Source of the DNA: Methanogenium sp. MK-MG
GTDB lineage: Archaea > Halobacteriota > Methanomicrobia > Methanomicrobiales > Methanomicrobiaceae
Assembly: GCF_009914725.1 (NCBI RefSeq)
Contig: NZ_JAAAWJ010000005.1
Span: forward strand, 1 to 57,813
Reading direction: 5' to 3'
Length of the DNA: 57,813 nucleotides
The notes under the pieces were generated by a model. The model made no database searches. It worked only from the letters and a program-made list of their open reading frames with translations, and was not told where the DNA came from. Position numbers and translations under genes: made by a program. Shown one piece after another: positions 1 through 8,025 of this stretch; position 1 is the stretch's first letter, and every line of letters starts with the position of its first letter.

Positions 1-182
1 AGATCCAAAATGAGATCAGTTGTGGCTTCTGGATCGGTCAGAACTAAATGCAATATCTGATCCCGATTGGGAGGCACATTCATTGAATGTTAATATGTAC
101 CCATAATATTTTGATCTAACGGTTAATTCTCGCTAAAATTGGTTGGGGGCTGAATAGTTACAAAACAGATACAATGGAAACA

Positions 183-213
183 GGAGGGAAAAGAAAAGCC
201 CTCCCACTTTTTT
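183..213. terminator. hairpin plus T-run near the left edge
   Basis: A six-base stem (GGAGGG at 183-188, CCCTCC at 199-204) is followed on the plus strand by six T at 208-213. It could end a plus-strand transcript entering from outside the window. On the minus strand it lies just past the lipoprotein gene ending at 229, with a pyrimidine-rich stretch, so it could work in both directions. Nothing else is recognisable in 1-182, which is AT-rich and without an ORF. Confidence 0.35.
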
Positions 214-228
214 GTGCTATGTTACCTG

Positions 229-831
229 TCAGGCGGCCGCTGCAGTCATGTTCTGTGTATCTTCCCGGAATTTCGCAGTGAAATAGATTGATTTTATCAG
301 TGCGTCTGCTTCAGCGGCAAACGTCGGGTTCGGGCTCAGCGCCGCCGCCTGCAGGGCAGGTAAGGCAGGTTCACCGATGCGGACCAACACCTGCTTCACA
401 TTCTGTGTGTCAGAATCTCCACGTTCGAGAGCATCAAGTAAATACGGCACCGCAGGAGCACCCATACCTACCAAAGTCGTCCCACAGATGGACCGGGTAT
501 CCGTGTCCTCTGAATCCAGGGCGGCAACAAGCGGCGGGATCGCCGGAGCTCCTATCTCCTGAAGAATGAAGGCACCGTAGATACGGGTCTTGTTGTCACC
601 AGTCGCAAAGGAGTCGATGATCGGCTGCACCGCCGGTTCACCGGCCTGCGTGAGCCAGGTGATGGCGGCCAGTTCCGTGTCCGGGTCATCGGACGAGAGT
701 GCCTGTATATGCTGGTCAGTTACACCGCCGGTGTCATCCCCTCCTGCTGTACTCTGCGTGCATCCTGAGATACATACGGTGAGGAACAGAAGAATGAGGG
801 CACCGGCCTTCAGTGCCGGGGATCGTCGCAT
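229..831 (-). CDS. HEAT-repeat lipoprotein
   Basis: A 200-residue exported lipoprotein. The N-terminus has basic residues, a hydrophobic stretch and the lipobox ISGC, so it is probably lipid-anchored outside the cell. The mature part consists of repeated helical units of the HEAT/PBS-lyase type (recurring A-I-x-x-L/P-x-L-x-A-L and GxxAxPxL patterns), which usually act as protein-binding scaffolds. I chose the ATG at 831. A longer frame opens at 909, right after the thioredoxin reductase stop, but its extra 26 residues would bury the signal peptide. The gene follows that reductase on the same strand and may be co-transcribed; a functional link is not evident. The exact role is unknown. Confidence 0.75.
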   Translation of the reverse strand: MRRSPALKAGALILLFLTVCISGCTQSTAGGDDTGGVTDQHIQALSSDDPDTELAAITWLTQAGEPAVQPIIDSFATGDNKTRIYGAFILQEIGAPAIPPLVAALDSEDTDTRSICGTTLVGMGAPAVPYLLDALERGDSDTQNVKQVLVRIGEPALPALQAAALSPNPTFAAEADALIKSIYFTAKFREDTQNMTAAAA

Positions 832-911
832 ATATACCCGTTTTGCCGTAAACAGAGAAAAATCCCACCCACAGGGGAGGAACAAAGGAGTGGGGAGAAA
901 AGAAGCCATGT

Positions 912-2072
912 TCAGTGTTTTCCGGAGAGATACTGATATGCCTCAAGCGCTGCTTTGGCCCCCTCACCTGCGGCGATGATCACCTGTTTGCCGTGTATCT
1001 CCGTGATGTCGCCTGCCGCAAAGACACCGGGCCGCGAGGTGGTGCAGTTCACATCAATCATGACCTCACCGTGGTCGTTCGTCTCCACAAACCCATCTAA
1101 AAAGCCGTTATTCGGCTGATGGCCAATAGCAAGGAAGATGCCGTCCACTGCCAGACGGGTCTCTTTGCCCGTCTCCTGGTCTGTGATGGTGATGCCCTGC
1201 ACCAGGGTCTCTCCGTGGATGGCAGTCACCAACGCCGGTTTATGGGTGATGATATTTTTGATGGATCTGTACTCCTTCCGATATATTTCATCCGCCCGCA
1301 AATCTGAGCGGACGATGAGATGCACCTCTGTTGCGATGCCGCCCATCTCGATTGCGGTCGTAAGGGCATAGTTGCCACCGCCGACAACTGCGACCGTCTT
1401 TTCTGCAAAGAGCGGGCCGTCACAGGTCGAACAGATACTCACTCCCCGGCCGATGAACCGGTTCTCCTCCGGGAGACCCAGCCACCGCGGACGCAGACCT
1501 GAGGTGATGATGACAGACCGGCCGGAGAATCTTCGCGCAGAGGCAGTCTCTGCCACAAATCTACCCTCATCTTCCTCCCGGACGGCGGTGACCGAGTCAA
1601 GTTCAAGGGTGATGCCCGCCTCCTCACGCATCTTCTCCTCAAACTTCTGCATCAGCTCCCCGCCTGTCACCAGACGGAACCCCATGTAATTCTCGATGGC
1701 CCACGATTCAAGGGCCTGGCCCCCTATATTCTCCGTGAGCACGAGGACAGAGAGCATCTTCCTTGAGGCATACGTCGCGGCCGTGAGACCTGCAGGCCCG
1801 CCGCCGATGATGATCATGTCGTAGACATCCAGCGCCCCCCCTGTCTCGAAGAGTTCGCGGAACCGTTTCACATCAAATCCAACGATGACCTCTCCATCCA
1901 CCACGGTGACCGGCACCCCGTACTGGCCGGACAGGTTCACCATCTCTTCTGCAGCGGTTTTGTCACGGCCCACGTCGACCTCGGTGAATGGCACCCCCAG
2001 GCGGGAGAGGTAGCCCCTGGTCAGACGGCAGTACTGGCAGCCTTCAGTAGAATATACAGTGACATTCGCCAT
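912..2072 (-). CDS. trxB: glutaredoxin-thioredoxin reductase fusion
   Basis: A 386-residue two-domain redox protein. Residues 1-80 are a glutaredoxin/NrdH-like fold with the dithiol C12-x-x-C15. Residues 85-386 are a thioredoxin reductase with the FAD site GGGPAG (90-95), the redox pair C214-x-x-C217 (CSTC followed by D) and a second nucleotide site GGGNYA (231-236). The usual HRRxxxRA motif that grips the NADPH 2'-phosphate reads I-V-R-S-D-L-R-A (253-260), so one of three conserved basic contacts is lost. The electron donor may therefore not be NADPH; F420H2-using relatives are known in methanogens. It lies 59 bases after rubrerythrin, suggesting a peroxide-defence operon. The fusion is physical evidence that the reductase feeds its own glutaredoxin. 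Confidence 0.88.
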   Translation of the reverse strand: MANVTVYSTEGCQYCRLTRGYLSRLGVPFTEVDVGRDKTAAEEMVNLSGQYGVPVTVVDGEVIVGFDVKRFRELFETGGALDVYDMIIIGGGPAGLTAATYASRKMLSVLVLTENIGGQALESWAIENYMGFRLVTGGELMQKFEEKMREEAGITLELDSVTAVREEDEGRFVAETASARRFSGRSVIITSGLRPRWLGLPEENRFIGRGVSICSTCDGPLFAEKTVAVVGGGNYALTTAIEMGGIATEVHLIVRSDLRADEIYRKEYRSIKNIITHKPALVTAIHGETLVQGITITDQETGKETRLAVDGIFLAIGHQPNNGFLDGFVETNDHGEVMIDVNCTTSRPGVFAAGDITEIHGKQVIIAAGEGAKAALEAYQYLSGKH

Positions 2073-2131
2073 GCGCTCCTCTATACCACAGAGACAGATA
2101 AGGCTTACCGGTCCGGTTGGAAAAGGGGGAG

Positions 2132-2632
2132 TTATTCAATCAGTTCAAACTTCGTGCCCGGAATACCACAGATGGGGCAGCGCTCAGGCACTTCACCGAG
2201 GACAACATTGCCACAGAACGGACAGAGATGGACGACAGATGCCTCCAGGTCACCACCGGCCTTCACGGCAGCAAGTGCTTTGGCATAGAGGCCTGCGTGC
2301 ACCTCTTCTGCCTTCATCGCATGGGTAAAGACCGTCCGTGCCTCAGCGTCATCTTCTGACGTTGCTTCCTCGATAAAGGAGGGGTACATTGTGGTGTACT
2401 CGTGCGTCTCCCCTTCAACAGCACCGGCGAGGTTCTCTTCCGTTGAACCCACTGCTTTCAGGGCCCCGAGAAGACGCCTTGCATGAATTTCCTCTGCTTT
2501 TGATGCGGCTGCAAAGAGTTTCGCTACGACCGGATATCCTTCATCCTTTGCCTTCACGGAATAATTCGCATACCTGCGGTTTGCCTGTGATTCTCCGGCG
2601 AACGCTTCCCAGGCATTCTCTTCTGTTGTCAT
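2132..2632 (-). CDS. rbr: rubrerythrin
   Basis: A 166-residue peroxide reductase of anaerobes. The N-terminal ferritin-like four-helix domain carries the diiron ligands (E-S-Q-A-N-R-R-Y, E-E-I-H and E-E-V-H motifs). The C-terminal rubredoxin domain has two CPxCG knuckles (CPFCG and CPICG). I chose the ATG at 2632 because GAGGT lies 11 bases upstream; a frame open to 2677 would add 15 basic, unconserved residues. It reduces hydrogen peroxide to water with electrons from rubredoxin-type donors. The Grx-TrxR gene follows 59 bases downstream on the same strand, so the two are likely one transcript. Confidence 0.93.
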   Translation of the reverse strand: MTTEENAWEAFAGESQANRRYANYSVKAKDEGYPVVAKLFAAASKAEEIHARRLLGALKAVGSTEENLAGAVEGETHEYTTMYPSFIEEATSEDDAEARTVFTHAMKAEEVHAGLYAKALAAVKAGGDLEASVVHLCPFCGNVVLGEVPERCPICGIPGTKFELIE

Positions 2633-2794
2633 TGTAATCTCTGACCTCTTCCTCTTAGATAGGAATAGAACGGACATGCTTCCTATTAATATCTTCGCCA
2701 GTCACGTTGAAAAACATGCATACCGTCACCGTTTTATTCCCTGTTTGCCATTCTCTGTTTATAGTCCAAATCCGGTATGGGGGAGGAGGCAAAT

Positions 2795-3460
2795 ATGGCA
2801 GTAAAACGGATGAGGGATACAGACATGATTGACCGGCCGCGGGAGCGAATCGCCGCAGCCGGTCCGGCGGTTCTGAGTAACGCTGAACTCGTTGCGGCAA
2901 TCATCGGCAGGGGCATCCCCGGCCGTGACGTAAACATAATCGCAAACGATATTATCGCTCTTCTGGATGAGAAGGCGACCGATATGACCTACACTGACCT
3001 GATGGACATACGGGGCATCGGAGAGAGCCGGGCATCCCAGATGGTCGCAGCCTTTGAGCTGGCCCGCCGCTACATAAAGAAGCCGGGCACCACCATCTCA
3101 CGGCCCGAGGATATCCTGATGATGACCACAGACCTGCTCCACAAACACCAGGAGCACTTCATTACCTTCACACTCAACGGGGCAGGCGAGGTTATCCGGC
3201 GTCACACCATAACGAAGGGCACACTCACCCATTCACCAGTGCACCCACGTGAGGTCTTTGCACCCGCCCTCACCGACCGTGCCGCCTCGGTGATCTTTGT
3301 CCATAACCATCCCTCCGGCAACACAGAACCTTCAGACGCTGACATCACCATCACCCGCACACTCGCCGAGGCAGGAGAGATTCTCGGCATCCGTGTGCTT
3401 GATCATGTAATCGTTGCAAAAACAGGCCACACCAGCCTGAAGGAGCGGGGCCTCTTCTGA
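2795..3460 (+). CDS. radC: RadC-family JAMM/MPN protein
   Basis: A 221-residue protein with an N-terminal helix-hairpin-helix region (I-R-G-I-G-E-S-R-A-S) and a C-terminal JAB1/MPN metalloprotease-like domain. The metal-binding signature H-N-H-P-S-G then S-x-x-D is complete. RadC proteins are mainly bacterial; their link to DNA repair is historical and their biochemical activity remains unsettled, so the gene may be a transfer from bacteria. I chose the ATG at 2795 because GGGAGGAGG at 2781-2789 is ideally placed; an upstream in-frame ATG at 2777 lies before that site. It is transcribed divergently from rubrerythrin. Confidence 0.88.
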   Translation: MAVKRMRDTDMIDRPRERIAAAGPAVLSNAELVAAIIGRGIPGRDVNIIANDIIALLDEKATDMTYTDLMDIRGIGESRASQMVAAFELARRYIKKPGTTISRPEDILMMTTDLLHKHQEHFITFTLNGAGEVIRRHTITKGTLTHSPVHPREVFAPALTDRAASVIFVHNHPSGNTEPSDADITITRTLAEAGEILGIRVLDHVIVAKTGHTSLKERGLF

Positions 3461-3520
3461 ACAGGACATAGATCTCAAAAATGAAAAACAGACGCAGGGA
3501 GGGGCGGTGCTCCCGACTGC

Positions 3521-4126
3521 TCACTCTGCCATATCACGGGTGATCAGTTCACCCATATGGTATCCCTTCTCGTAGGCGGCCTTCATCACTTCAGGGCGTG
3601 TCGTGATGTCTATCACCTCATCCATGTTATTCTGCAGCACCTCATCCCAGTATGGACAGTCGATAATATGACAGAAGGCTTTTATGGAGAGGATTACTCC
3701 GTCAAAATCATGTTCAATATTCTCCCCGCCGATGCTTAAGAGAAGCGTCCTGCGGTGCGCCTTCTTCTCAGGGGAAACAAGCGGCTCCTTCCGGAAATAC
3801 TTCGCCATAAAAAAGACCTGAAACCGGTCTAAAAACGACTTCAGGGCACCCGGGATGCCCATCGTCATCACTGGTGTTGCCACGATTAGGCCGTCAATAT
3901 CCCGGAATTTCTCAAAATAAGGGGTCACATCATCATTAAGACCGCAGGCAGCATGCTCCTGACAGTAGAGGATCTCTTTGCACGGGCCAAACGTCAGCTT
4001 TGGCACATGGACAATCTCAACCTCACAGCCTGCGTCACGGGCACCCCGCACCGCTTCATTCATCAGTTTTGCCATATTCCCCTTCGGTCGGGGACTTCCT
4101 AAGAGGGCAATTATCTGTGGTGCCAT
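3521..4126 (-). CDS. flavodoxin-fold NAD(P)H/FMN oxidoreductase, ISF-like
   Basis: A 201-residue NADPH-dependent FMN reductase-type protein. The FMN phosphate loop is G-S-P-R-P-K-G-N near residue 10, and the flavin-edge segment A-T-P-V-M-T-M-G is near residue 108. In iron-sulfur flavoproteins this region carries a compact CX2CX2CX4-7C cluster motif. Here the cysteines are at 49, 55 and 61 (C-x5-C-x5-C), so a normal 4Fe-4S site is doubtful. It probably carries electrons between a reduced donor and oxygen or another acceptor. It stands alone on the minus strand between radC and the zinc-ribbon/desulforedoxin genes. No specific substrate can be read from the sequence. Confidence 0.75.
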   Translation of the reverse strand: MAPQIIALLGSPRPKGNMAKLMNEAVRGARDAGCEVEIVHVPKLTFGPCKEILYCQEHAACGLNDDVTPYFEKFRDIDGLIVATPVMTMGIPGALKSFLDRFQVFFMAKYFRKEPLVSPEKKAHRRTLLLSIGGENIEHDFDGVILSIKAFCHIIDCPYWDEVLQNNMDEVIDITTRPEVMKAAYEKGYHMGELITRDMAE

Positions 4127-4255
4127 TGGGAGTGGTTACGGTGCAAATTGTGATAATAATTCCTGAAGACAGACAGGTAGTATTTATCCGTCATTAACAT
4201 CCGGGAAAGATTTATTACACCGTAGTATGATGTAGGGCATAGAGGTGATAAATCC

Positions 4256-4474
4256 ATGAGTGAAAACCCGAACCGAGTGAAAGCCGGCGAAAAAGTCGGA
4301 CCGGGAACATACAAGTGTGTTGACTGCGGTCTGGAATTTGCCGTCGATGAGTCTGACAAGGATCTCAGAAAATGCCCCACGTGTGCCTGTGAGTATTACG
4401 ACTGCATCCCGATGACTCATATACGGGAAGATATCAAGACCCCGGAAGATGCCAGACATCCTCCGAAACGCTGA
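4256..4474 (+). CDS. small rubredoxin-like zinc-ribbon protein
   Basis: A 72-residue protein with two metal knuckles, C-V-D-C and C-P-T-C, the latter followed by an extra A-C, around a hydrophilic loop. This suggests a zinc ribbon or rubredoxin-like iron site. It opens a same-direction run with desulforedoxin, CMD and peroxiredoxin genes (4.25-5.84 kb), so electron transfer in oxygen defence is likely. It lacks the aromatic core of true rubredoxin, and a purely structural zinc site is equally possible. A GAGGTG about five bases upstream of the ATG supports the start. Confidence 0.7.
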   Translation: MSENPNRVKAGEKVGPGTYKCVDCGLEFAVDESDKDLRKCPTCACEYYDCIPMTHIREDIKTPEDARHPPKR

Positions 4475-4526
4475 GATGGTACGACCAGATGGGGGAGTTT
4501 GCATCCCCCAGCCACGGAGTAAAAAA

Positions 4527-4652
4527 ATGGTAAACGTAGAGAGTGAAGATCAGAAATTTGAATGTGAAGTCTGCGGAAATGTTGTTGAAGTAATAGAAGT
4601 GGGCGGGGGAGAACTCGTCTGCTGCGGCGAGCCGATGTCCCTGCAGGAGTGA
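4527..4652 (+). CDS. desulforedoxin-type mini-protein
   Basis: A 41-residue iron protein matching the desulforedoxin/N-terminal desulfoferrodoxin domain: F-E-C-x-x-C-G near the start and the adjacent pair C-C-G-E-P-M near the end, the four Fe ligands of the family. The ATG at 4527 is preceded by GGAGT at 4516-4520. An open frame to 4449 exists, but it would overlap the previous gene and add unconserved residues. There is no superoxide-reductase (neelaredoxin) domain, so on its own it is an electron carrier. It sits four bases before the CMD gene. Confidence 0.85.
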   Translation: MVNVESEDQKFECEVCGNVVEVIEVGGGELVCCGEPMSLQE

Positions 4653-4656
4653 GAGG

Positions 4657-5001
4657 ATGGATGCACAGCTCAAAGAACTGGAAGAGGAGATCGGCAAGGT
4701 CCCGTTAATTGTGAAGAAGTGGGCAGATGAAGACCCTGACCTGAAGGACTGGGTCGTATCAATGGACAAACTCATCTGGAAGGACGGTAAACTCTCCCGC
4801 CAGACGAAGAAAATAATCGCAATCTGTGTGGCAGCAGCCCTCCGGGACCGGCACGCGGTCCGGGCCCAGGCCGCGGGGGCTTCAAACCTGGGTGTCGATT
4901 ATGGGGAGGTGGAAGAGGCGCTCAGGGTGACATTCCTGCTCGCAGGTATGCCGGCCTATACCTATGGGCGCACAGCAATCGACGACCTGATGAAGAAATA
5001 A
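4657..5001 (+). CDS. carboxymuconolactone decarboxylase-like protein without the CxxC
   Basis: A 114-residue all-helical protein of the AhpD/CMD family; the core helices (I-A-I-C-V-A-A-A-L-R-D and the later E-A-L-R-V-T) are recognisable. AhpD-type alkylhydroperoxidases use a CxxC dithiol with a nearby His. Here the corresponding stretch reads R-D-R-H-A-V-R-A-Q-A-A-G, with no cysteine, so thiol peroxidase activity is not expected. The start is supported by GGAG at 4646-4649. It lies four bases after desulforedoxin and before peroxiredoxin, which argues for a role in the same stress response, perhaps structural or ligand-binding. Confidence 0.78.
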   Translation: MDAQLKELEEEIGKVPLIVKKWADEDPDLKDWVVSMDKLIWKDGKLSRQTKKIIAICVAAALRDRHAVRAQAAGASNLGVDYGEVEEALRVTFLLAGMPAYTYGRTAIDDLMKK

Positions 5002-5173
5002 ATCCGCCCAGGCACTCCCCGGCAGCACCCTCCTTATTCGATGATCTGTACAGAAAAGCGGAGCGTTTGGATGCGAACCATGTCCCTTTCTGCCCTTCTG
5101 ATGGTGAGAATGAGACAAATCAGATGACTCTGCCGCCAGAACGGCAGTGCCCTCGTTGTGAAGAGGAATGCAT

Positions 5174-5839
5174 ATGTGTGACGAAGAGATATTTGACGAT
5201 TACCTCTGCTGTCAGGGGAGACCAGTGCTGGGCGAACCTGCACCGGAATTCTCCGCCGTGACGACACAGGGGCCGATGGAACTGGAGGATTACCGGGGAA
5301 AATGGGTGGTGCTCTTCAGCCACCCGGCAGATTTCACCCCTGTCTGCACCACCGAGTTTATTGCACTTGCGGAGGTCTGTGAGGAGCTGAAGGCACTGAA
5401 TACCTGGCTCATCGGTCTCTCCATTGACTCGGTCCATGCCCATCTCGGGTGGATCAGGAACATTAAGGAACGGCTGGGAGTCGAGATTCCCTTCCCGGTA
5501 ATTGCCGACTCTGACATGAATGTGGCCAGGCTTTATGGCATGATCCAGGAAGAGGTGAGCAGCACGGCGACGGTGCGGTGCGTCTTCTTTATTGACCCGG
5601 AGGGCATTATGCGGGCAATGATCTACTACCCGCTCACGAACGGCCGGTATATCCCGGAGATTGTCCGGCTGGTGAAGGCACTCCAGACAACTGACGAGAA
5701 CGGCGTCGCCACCCCTGCCAACTGGCAGCCGGGCGACAAGGTGGTTGTGCCGCCGCCGGCCACCCAGGAAGCGGCAGAGGCCCGCCTGAAAGAGGGCTAC
5801 GACTGCAAAGACTGGTATCTCTGCTTTAAGGAGATCTGA
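5174..5839 (+). CDS. peroxiredoxin (Prx6/AhpC-type)
   Basis: A 221-residue thiol peroxidase. The catalytic signature P-A-D-F-T-P-V-C is complete, with the peroxidatic cysteine at 58. A C-terminal arm with two cysteines (near C-K-D-W-Y-L-C) could supply the resolving thiol, as in archaeal Prx6-like enzymes. I chose the ATG at 5174: AGAGG at 5162-5166 is well spaced for it and too close to an in-frame ATG at 5168. It reduces hydrogen and organic peroxides. It ends the zinc-ribbon/desulforedoxin/CMD run, though a 172-base gap before it may hold its own promoter. Confidence 0.92.
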   Translation: MCDEEIFDDYLCCQGRPVLGEPAPEFSAVTTQGPMELEDYRGKWVVLFSHPADFTPVCTTEFIALAEVCEELKALNTWLIGLSIDSVHAHLGWIRNIKERLGVEIPFPVIADSDMNVARLYGMIQEEVSSTATVRCVFFIDPEGIMRAMIYYPLTNGRYIPEIVRLVKALQTTDENGVATPANWQPGDKVVVPPPATQEAAEARLKEGYDCKDWYLCFKEI

Positions 5840-5997
5840 ATTCTCACCCACCCTTTTTACTATTTAAACCATCCTATGTTTTGCCATTAGAACATGTGAA
5901 GCTAAAAACTCATACCTGTTTGACATAAAAACTGATCTGACATTTGTCGTCGGGTTTATCATGCAGAAGGATCCATATTCCATCAGGAAACATCCTC

Positions 5998-6813
5998 ATG
6001 CCGATGCAGCGTACCGAGGTCCCGTCGCTCAGAAGCGCCTGGACCAAGACCAAAGAGTACCAGTTCCTTGCCATTCTTGAAGAGGAATACGGCTTCAAAC
6101 ATCCGACCAGCCGTTCCCTTGTCCACCTGATGAACGAATTCGCTGAAGAGTCCTACGGCTGGCACCGCGGCGACATGCAGATCATCTACCGGGCAGTGGA
6201 TATGCGGGAACCACCAGGCCGGGCATTCGGGGAAATACCACTGCGCCCTGTACTCCTCACGATCTCAGTATCTGAGGATGCAACGGCATTTGAGAAGGGA
6301 GGGCTGCAGGGGATGCGGCAGCACAAACTGATCCGTCTTGCCCGTGAGGCCTATGACCAGGGCGGCATGTTAGCCCAGCATGACCTCGCACTCCTGCTCA
6401 CCACCTCGTCACGCACCATCCAGCGCGACATCAAGGAACTGAGATGTGCAGGCATCCGGCTGCCGACACGGGGTGCAATATATGAATATGGCCATATTCC
6501 ATCCATACGCTCGGTCTGTGTGGATCGTTTTCTCTGCGGAGAGAAAGTAGAGGATACGGCCTTAGAATGCGGTGTTTCGACCGATATGGTGCGCAAATAC
6601 CACCGGCAGTTCACCGATACTGTGGTGCTGTATGCACGGAGCTACCGGGGAGATGAGATTATTGATGTGACAGGCGTCCCTGAGAAGGTGGTCGGGGAGT
6701 TTCTTATTCTCTATGAATGTCACAAAAACCGGAAGTGCCCACGGCTCAATGAATTCTTCACACGATACACACCGGGCACCATCCAGCGCCCGGTCCCGTT
6801 CGCCCCCAGATAG
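5998..6813 (+). CDS. DUF1670 protein, probable DNA-binding regulator
   Basis: A 271-residue protein of the DUF1670 type, a family recurrent in methanogen genomes and often met near mobile DNA. Two helix-turn-helix-like segments are visible: one around residues 130-150 (L-L-T-T-S-S-R-T-I-Q-R-D-I-K-E-L), one around 190-212 (A-L-E-C-G-V-S-T-D-M-V-R-K-Y). This suggests a regulator or transposition-related DNA-binding protein. The frame can start at TTG 5944, but ATG 5998 has AGGA nine bases upstream and is preferred. The target is not readable. An interrupted small gene and a winged-helix gene follow downstream. Confidence 0.65.
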   Translation: MPMQRTEVPSLRSAWTKTKEYQFLAILEEEYGFKHPTSRSLVHLMNEFAEESYGWHRGDMQIIYRAVDMREPPGRAFGEIPLRPVLLTISVSEDATAFEKGGLQGMRQHKLIRLAREAYDQGGMLAQHDLALLLTTSSRTIQRDIKELRCAGIRLPTRGAIYEYGHIPSIRSVCVDRFLCGEKVEDTALECGVSTDMVRKYHRQFTDTVVLYARSYRGDEIIDVTGVPEKVVGEFLILYECHKNRKCPRLNEFFTRYTPGTIQRPVPFAPR

Positions 6814-7031
6814 CCCACAGGCAATCAGACATATGTCCTTATAGGAGATGCAGTCAACCATGGATTGAAGTCTACGGGGCAGGAAAACCCCAAAATTCCC
6901 CAAAACGTAAAATTTAGGCAATATTCTCTAAAAAATCAAATTTAAGCACGAATTGGATTTATCACCATTTTGTAATAGTTTCATGTATGCGAAAGCATTA
7001 ATACCAATTGGCGTAGAGATAGGGATGACAA

Positions 7032-7319
7032 ATGTCACATGAGGTGGACACCGATGACCCGGAGATGATTGAGCAGGCATTCGGGAATGCCAGCTCCCTG
7101 ATCAAATCCGGCGAGATGGGGACCTGAGATGGAGAGGTAATTCTCCGGCGGCAGCACGTGGATCCACACCCGGTCCGGGCAGCCACCCGTGAAGATCCAT
7201 TCGTCGAACACAACATTGCGGAAAAATTCAGGAGATACTACACCGTGAGCCAGAAAAGATATACCGTAGAAGGACACCACAACCTCCCAATCGCAATTGA
7301 GACCGATGCACGGGAATAA
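7032..7319 (+). pseudogene. small conserved-looking gene with an in-frame TGA
   Basis: An ATG at 7032 (preceded by GGGATG, weak) opens 31 codons, ends at TGA 7125-7127, and continues in the same frame for 63 codons to TAA at 7317-7319. The second half has protein-like composition (charged/aromatic runs such as F-R-R-Y-Y-T-V and H-H-N-L-P-I) and no stop. Without the TGA the product would be 95 residues. I do not recognise the family. One base change from CGA, GGA or TGG would explain the stop. It lies 81 bases before a winged-helix gene on the same strand and may be its partner. Confidence 0.45.
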
Positions 7320-7400
7320 CCAGCAAATGCACAGTAATTCAGAAAACCGGTGCTGAAATGAGCACCAGAGACATCATACACCAGTCAAGGAGGCACACCA

Positions 7401-7658
7401 ATGACAACGTATACTGTAACACCCAGCCAAGACTTAATCAAGCCCCAGATTTCAGAAGAGAAACTTCCGGGTTCAGCACGGGCAGTCCTCGATATCCTCG
7501 ATGACCATGAACCCCGGACATTCTCAGAGATCTCCGATAAGGTCGCATGGGCACCACGCACGGTCAGAAATGCACTGCGCAGGCTCATTGAGGAAGGGTT
7601 TGTCGTCAGGAAGTTCAACTTCACAGACGCACGCCAGGTCTATTACCTGCGGCCATAG
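7401..7658 (+). CDS. small winged-helix transcription regulator
   Basis: An 85-residue protein whose residues 25-80 form a winged helix: A-R-A-V-L-D-I-L-D, then F-S-E-I-S-D-K-V, recognition helix A-P-R-T-V-R-N-A-L-R-R-L and a wing ending Q-V-Y-Y-L-R-P. It resembles archaeal MarR/ArsR-like small regulators. AAGGAGG at 7387-7393 sits seven bases before the ATG. It probably binds DNA as a dimer. The interrupted gene 81 bases upstream may be co-transcribed. A strong hairpin terminator follows. Confidence 0.8.
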   Translation: MTTYTVTPSQDLIKPQISEEKLPGSARAVLDILDDHEPRTFSEISDKVAWAPRTVRNALRRLIEEGFVVRKFNFTDARQVYYLRP

Positions 7659-7694
7659 GCACCAGGGCAACAGGAATAATACTCCTAAAATTAG

Positions 7695-7718
7695 CGGGAG
7701 GCTGCAACCTCCCGTTTT
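7695..7718 (+). terminator. hairpin terminator after the winged-helix gene
   Basis: A perfect seven-base stem (CGGGAGG at 7695-7701, CCTCCCG at 7708-7714) with a six-base loop is followed by TTTT at 7715-7718, 36 bases past the stop codon. This is the most terminator-like structure in the first 10 kb. Confidence 0.7.
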
Positions 7719-8025
7719 ATCAGCCATAGAGAGATGAGATACCATATCTTTGCCCGGTTACCTTCTCACATACAACAGGAAAGGGCCCGAGGAGGGCATT
7801 CCGGCAATAACAGCAGCGTCTGCGATTTCTCATGGGCGACTTAGCCGGGATTCACCCGGCGAATGAGGAGTTCCTTTCCAAATATCTTTTTTGCCAACTT
7901 CATCCCATACTTCAGGCCATGGATCTCAGTGATGTGAGGGCGGACCAGGCAATATACGATGATATATGGAAATTCTGCCACCCTGTTGGAAACCCTAAAG
8001 TAGGATTCCTGCGAACAGTGGCATA
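7719..8025. other. intergenic stretch, no gene seen
   Basis: About 300 bases before the tandem iron-sulfur flavoprotein genes. Short frames occur on both strands, but none has a ribosome site or a recognisable product. It must hold the promoter of the flavoprotein pair; no TATA element is clear enough to place. Confidence 0.4.

Noticed and set aside
7032-7319. Selenocysteine reading of the in-frame TGA
   Set aside because: No selenocysteine machinery or insertion element is visible and the lineage is not known to use it. A point mutation is simpler.
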